NCBI GenBank assembly: GCA_015272215.1
Contig: JACYMD010000085.1
Location: 1 to 39,772, forward strand
From: Rivularia sp. T60_A2020_040
GTDB lineage: Bacteria; Cyanobacteriota; Cyanobacteriia; Cyanobacteriales; Nostocaceae
DNA length: 39,772 nt
Direction of reading: 5' to 3'
The translations under genes were made by a program, and so were the position numbers. Shown piece after piece: positions 36,664 through 39,772 of this stretch; position 1 is the stretch's first letter; each line of letters begins with the position of its first letter. A model generated the notes under the pieces. That model saw nothing but the letters and a program-made list of their open reading frames with translations, had not been told where the DNA came from and did no database searches.

Positions 36664-37404
36664 ATGCTAGAAATAATAGCTTTTATAGAAAGTAAGAAGC
36701 AAGAATTTACGAAGTTACCTTTGTTTATGTTCATGCAAGACCAAAATATAAACCCAATTAAAAGATTGAGTTTTGCTCCTTGCATGGCTCATTTTATTAT
36801 GAGTTTTAGCGACTTGAATAAATACGTTTTTTTGGAGCATCAACCCGTCAATCAAATTCAGCATATCATCAATCAACACGCTTATGAAGATGAAGAACAT
36901 TGGTCTTGGTATCTTAGGGACATTGAAAAACTTGGATTCAATTGTAATCTCAACTTCACTCAAGGACTAAGATTTATTTGGGGTGAAGAAACTAAAATTA
37001 CTCGTCAAATAACCTATCAAATTGCTGGATATAGCTACCAAGCTACTCCTACAATTAAATTATTAGTTGTCGAAGCATTAGAATCCATTGGTCATATTTT
37101 TTTTAATATGTCAACACAAGTTGCTTCTGAACTACAACTAATTTCTCAAACAGATTATTTCTATTTTGGTGATACACATTTACGAGTAGAAACTGGACAC
37201 GCAATGCGTACACCAGAAGCAGAAAGTTTTGTAGCAACAATAAAACTTACAAATTCACAACGTCAACAAGCTTTGGATATAGTCGAGAAAATATTTCAAG
37301 TTTTTACGGAATGGACGCACGAACTTTTGGTTTACGCACAAAAATATGGTGTAGAATCTGTTAATAAAAACGAGGTTGAAACGAATTTAATGCTTTGTGT
37401 GTAA
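36664..37404 (+). CDS. Heme-oxygenase-like diiron (HDO/CADD-type) protein, copy 2
   Basis: A 246-residue paralogue of the preceding gene; the two align with no gap, with about 133 identical residues by hand count. All candidate ligands are retained: E75, H79, E140, H172, E176, H179 (GDTHLRVETGHAM), and the C-terminus is again Cys-Val. Identity is highest in RLSFAPCMAHFIMSFSDLNKY, the ligand helices and FTEWTHELL. It lacks a clear ribosome site. The pair could form a heterodimer or act on sequential substrates. The function is not known; it could also be an uncharacterised cyanobacterial family unrelated to any tested enzyme. Confidence 0.62.
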   Translation: MLEIIAFIESKKQEFTKLPLFMFMQDQNINPIKRLSFAPCMAHFIMSFSDLNKYVFLEHQPVNQIQHIINQHAYEDEEHWSWYLRDIEKLGFNCNLNFTQGLRFIWGEETKITRQITYQIAGYSYQATPTIKLLVVEALESIGHIFFNMSTQVASELQLISQTDYFYFGDTHLRVETGHAMRTPEAESFVATIKLTNSQRQQALDIVEKIFQVFTEWTHELLVYAQKYGVESVNKNEVETNLMLCV

Positions 37405-37439
37405 CTATTTAATCGTGTCAAATTACAATCAAAATAAAA

Positions 37440-37460
37440 AGACGTTGCATTGCAACGTCT
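37440..37460. repeat. Perfect GACGTTGCA palindrome
   Basis: AGACGTTGCA T TGCAACGTCT folds as ten pairs around one base and is followed by CTCTAC. Close relatives of this dispersed palindrome occur at 12280-12301 and, in degenerate form, at 5463-5488 and 19160-19194. It sits between two convergent genes and may serve as a terminator. Confidence 0.8.
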
Positions 37461-37486
37461 CTACATTAATCTATTTTCACAAAATT

Positions 37487-39592
37487 TTAAGCCGCACTTT
37501 TCAAACCATTATGTTTAAGTAAGGGTTCGGTACTTGGCTCCCTACCCCGGAAAGACTTAAATACTTCCATTGGGTGCTTACTACCACCAAGAGCAAGTAC
37601 GGTATCGCGATAACGTTTACCAGTAGCTTGTATTGCTTGTTCATTTTCTAATCCTGCTTCTTCAAAGGCAGCAAAAGCATCTGCACTCAAGACTTCAGCC
37701 CACTTGTAACTGTAGTAACCTGCGGCATATCCACCAGAAAAAATATGTCCAAAAGCACAGAGAAAATTATCTTCAGGTAGTAGTGGTAATATGGTTGTAT
37801 TCTTGGCAATACGATTACGTACATCATCGAGTGTCTCTTCTCCACCGGGACGATAACGGTAATGTAATTCTATATCCAACAAGCTAAAGTGCAGTTGACG
37901 TAACATAAAACCACCGCTCATATAATTGCGTGCTGCGACAAGTTTCTGATAATAATGTTCCGGTAGCGGTTCGTTGGTTTCGTAATGTTTCGCCATTCCC
38001 ATTAAAGTAGGGCGTTCGTAACACCAATTCTCCATAAATTGACTGGGTAATTCTACAGCATCCCATTCGATATTATTAATACCAGCAGCACTGGGATAAT
38101 CAATTTTGGTCAGCATATGCTGCAAACCGTGACCAAATTCATGAAAAAGGGTTTCTACTTCGTTAAAGGTCATTAAACTCGGCTTACCATCCACTGGGGG
38201 AGTTTGGTTACATATCAAATATGCTACTGGTAACTGGATATCAGTGTTACCATTTTCTGTGATTTTACGACGATTTAAACAGGTATCCATCCATGCACCA
38301 CCGCGTTTTTCTGCCGGACGGCTGTAGGGGTCTAAATAGAAGTAAGCTATGGGAGAACCCGTTTCATCAGCTATCTGAAAATAGCGGACATCTTCATGCC
38401 ATAGGGCTGCTTGTCCATCAGCAGGAGTGACACTAATATTAAACAAGCGTTTTACTAATCCGAATAAACCATCGAGAACTTGGGGAAGCGGAAAATAAGG
38501 ACGCAACTCTTCTTGTGTAAAAGAAAACTTTTCTTCCCGTTGACGTTCTGACCAAAAGCTGATATCCCAATGTTTTAAATCTTCGGCTTCTGGAGCATTT
38601 TTCGCCGCTGCAAATTCTTTGAGTTCTGCAAATTCTTTTTGTGCAGCATCATAACTAGTAAGACGCAACTCTTCTAAAAGTTGATCTACGGCTTCGACGT
38701 TGGGAGCCATTTTACTTGCTAAACTGACGGATGCATAATTTTTATATCCAAGTAACTCAGCTAACTCCTGCCTTAACTCTAAAATACGCTTAATTATCGG
38801 TCTATTATCCAATTCTCCTGAAGATGCACGAGAGATAAAAGCTTTGTATAATGTTTCTCGTAAATCCCGCCGTTTGCTATGCTGCATGAAAGGATAATAA
38901 CTGGGAAAATCCAAAGTGACACGCCAAGGACCATTTTCTGGAGTTGCGTTTTCTTCCCCTGCATCCCGTGCTGTTTGCGCTGCTAAACTCAACCAACTTG
39001 CAGGTAAACCTTCAACTTCTTCTGGTGTTACTAAAGTCAAAGTAAAAGCTTTAGTCGCATCTAAAACATGATTGGAGAATTTTGTCGAAATTTCCGCCAT
39101 TTCCATTTGAATAGCGTTAAAACGTGCTTGGGCTTCACCTTCTAAACCAATACCAGCAAGTTCCGCATCACGAATAGCTGATTCAATTATCCGTTGTTGT
39201 GCTGAATCCAAGGTATTCCAAATATCACTTTCTCTTAGTGCTTTAAAAGCGTTATAAATCGGTTTGCTTTGGCTAAGTCGGTTAGAAAATTGGACTATTT
39301 CTGGCTGTGCAGTTTCGTAAGCTTGACGTAATTCTGGGCTATTTTTTACACCCATCAAATGACTAACTATTCCCCAACTCCAAGTCAAGCGTTCGGTTAA
39401 CCGCTCCAAAGGTTCTACCAAATCGCTCCAACTAGGTTTTACATTCGCTTCTAATTGAGTAAGTTCTTGATTTAATTCTGCAAGTAATTGATTTAATGCT
39501 GGTTCTACGTGTTCCGGTTTAATTTCTCGAAAAGCAGGTAAACCCGAACATTTGAGCAAGGGATTCTCTGAAATTGCAACTTTTGTGGTCAT
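37487..39592 (-). CDS. prlC: M3-family oligopeptidase (oligopeptidase A type)
   Basis: A 701-residue cytosolic zinc oligopeptidase of the thimet/OpdA family. The zinc motif HEFGH (His484, Glu485, His488) is followed by GLQHML, and the third ligand is expected at the glutamate in IEWDAVELPSQFMENW. The N-terminal SGLPAFREIKPEHVEPA is the usual start. It degrades short peptides left by other proteases and possibly signal peptides. ATG at 39592 fits. A 36-base pentamer array lies about 50 bases upstream, in its probable promoter. Confidence 0.95.
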   Translation of the reverse strand: MTTKVAISENPLLKCSGLPAFREIKPEHVEPALNQLLAELNQELTQLEANVKPSWSDLVEPLERLTERLTWSWGIVSHLMGVKNSPELRQAYETAQPEIVQFSNRLSQSKPIYNAFKALRESDIWNTLDSAQQRIIESAIRDAELAGIGLEGEAQARFNAIQMEMAEISTKFSNHVLDATKAFTLTLVTPEEVEGLPASWLSLAAQTARDAGEENATPENGPWRVTLDFPSYYPFMQHSKRRDLRETLYKAFISRASSGELDNRPIIKRILELRQELAELLGYKNYASVSLASKMAPNVEAVDQLLEELRLTSYDAAQKEFAELKEFAAAKNAPEAEDLKHWDISFWSERQREEKFSFTQEELRPYFPLPQVLDGLFGLVKRLFNISVTPADGQAALWHEDVRYFQIADETGSPIAYFYLDPYSRPAEKRGGAWMDTCLNRRKITENGNTDIQLPVAYLICNQTPPVDGKPSLMTFNEVETLFHEFGHGLQHMLTKIDYPSAAGINNIEWDAVELPSQFMENWCYERPTLMGMAKHYETNEPLPEHYYQKLVAARNYMSGGFMLRQLHFSLLDIELHYRYRPGGEETLDDVRNRIAKNTTILPLLPEDNFLCAFGHIFSGGYAAGYYSYKWAEVLSADAFAAFEEAGLENEQAIQATGKRYRDTVLALGGSKHPMEVFKSFRGREPSTEPLLKHNGLKSAA

Positions 39593-39643
39593 AGATGTGT
39601 GAGATTTTGTAAAAATATAACTAATCCAAATTTAACAAAATTG

Positions 39644-39679
39644 AATTAAATTAAATTAAATTAAATTAAATTAAATTAA
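39644..39679. repeat. Pentamer tandem repeat (AATTA)
   Basis: Seven perfect five-base units lie 52 bases upstream of the M3 peptidase start. Slippage here would change promoter spacing without touching the coding sequence. Confidence 0.9.
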
Positions 39680-39703
39680 TAGAGCATTTTATGGATAAAT
39701 CCT

Positions 39704-39725
39704 AAACCCACCATAAGTAGGGTTT
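39704..39725. repeat. Short hairpin AAACCC / GGGTTT
   Basis: Six perfect pairs with a ten-base loop near the right edge. It is too weak to call a terminator with confidence. Confidence 0.35.
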
Positions 39726-39772
39726 GCTGAAAAAGTAATAAAAAAGTGAGATGGGGATTTATTCGTTATTCA

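Overview
The window looks like chromosome of a filamentous, probably heterocyst-forming cyanobacterium (Nostocales). The evidence is cyanobacterial genes (the carboxysome shell pair ccmK3/ccmK4, light-dependent protochlorophyllide reductase, an LrtA-type hibernation factor, DapL, DUF3386, DUF4336, a HetZ-related regulator), many HIP1 octamers GCGATCGC (for example 2955, 5741, 12585, 12787), and many tandem heptamers of the STRR type known from Calothrix and Nostoc. The DNA is AT-rich. I saw no rRNA, tRNA, CRISPR array or phage genes.

Layout. 0.2-5.3 kb is a leftward block: a Crp-like regulator, a PilB/GspE-like protein with no ATPase core, a HetZ-related HTH protein, and ccmK4 and ccmK3. 5.5-10.2 kb holds dapL, a DUF433/DUF5615 toxin-antitoxin pair, a DUF6888/DUF6887 small-protein pair (the first only 58 codons), a SAM methyltransferase and three unassigned genes. 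10.8-14.3 kb holds an HtpX-like protease, a small conserved protein and aspS. 14.3-15.3 kb is decayed: a nested inverted-repeat element, a frameshifted zinc-ribbon gene and the tail of a hexapeptide acyltransferase beside a GT4 glycosyltransferase. 17-21.7 kb holds a SAM hydrolase, DUF3386, a GFA-family protein, lipB and hpf/lrtA.

21.7-24.6 kb carries the LPOR gene between two IS200/IS605-type relics: a tnpB 5' stub behind a long hairpin, and a 320-bp non-autonomous element that has split a DUF5615 toxin gene exactly in two, leaving its DUF433 antitoxin intact. 24.8-33.5 kb holds DUF4336, a HAD hydrolase, NurA with a repeat-derived internal insertion, an FHA membrane protein, a low-molecular-weight phosphatase and an orphan four-PAS/GAF histidine kinase. 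33.8-37.4 kb is the most unusual locus: a plant-type O-methyltransferase divergent from two tandem 246-residue paralogues with a heme-oxygenase-like diiron (CADD/UndA type) motif, a possible small biosynthetic module. An M3 oligopeptidase closes the window.

The main theme outside housekeeping genes is repeat activity. Heptamer arrays supply the stop codons of two genes and sit at the start codon of a third, and a related purine-rich repeat lies inside a fourth. At least three families of inverted repeat fill the longer gaps.
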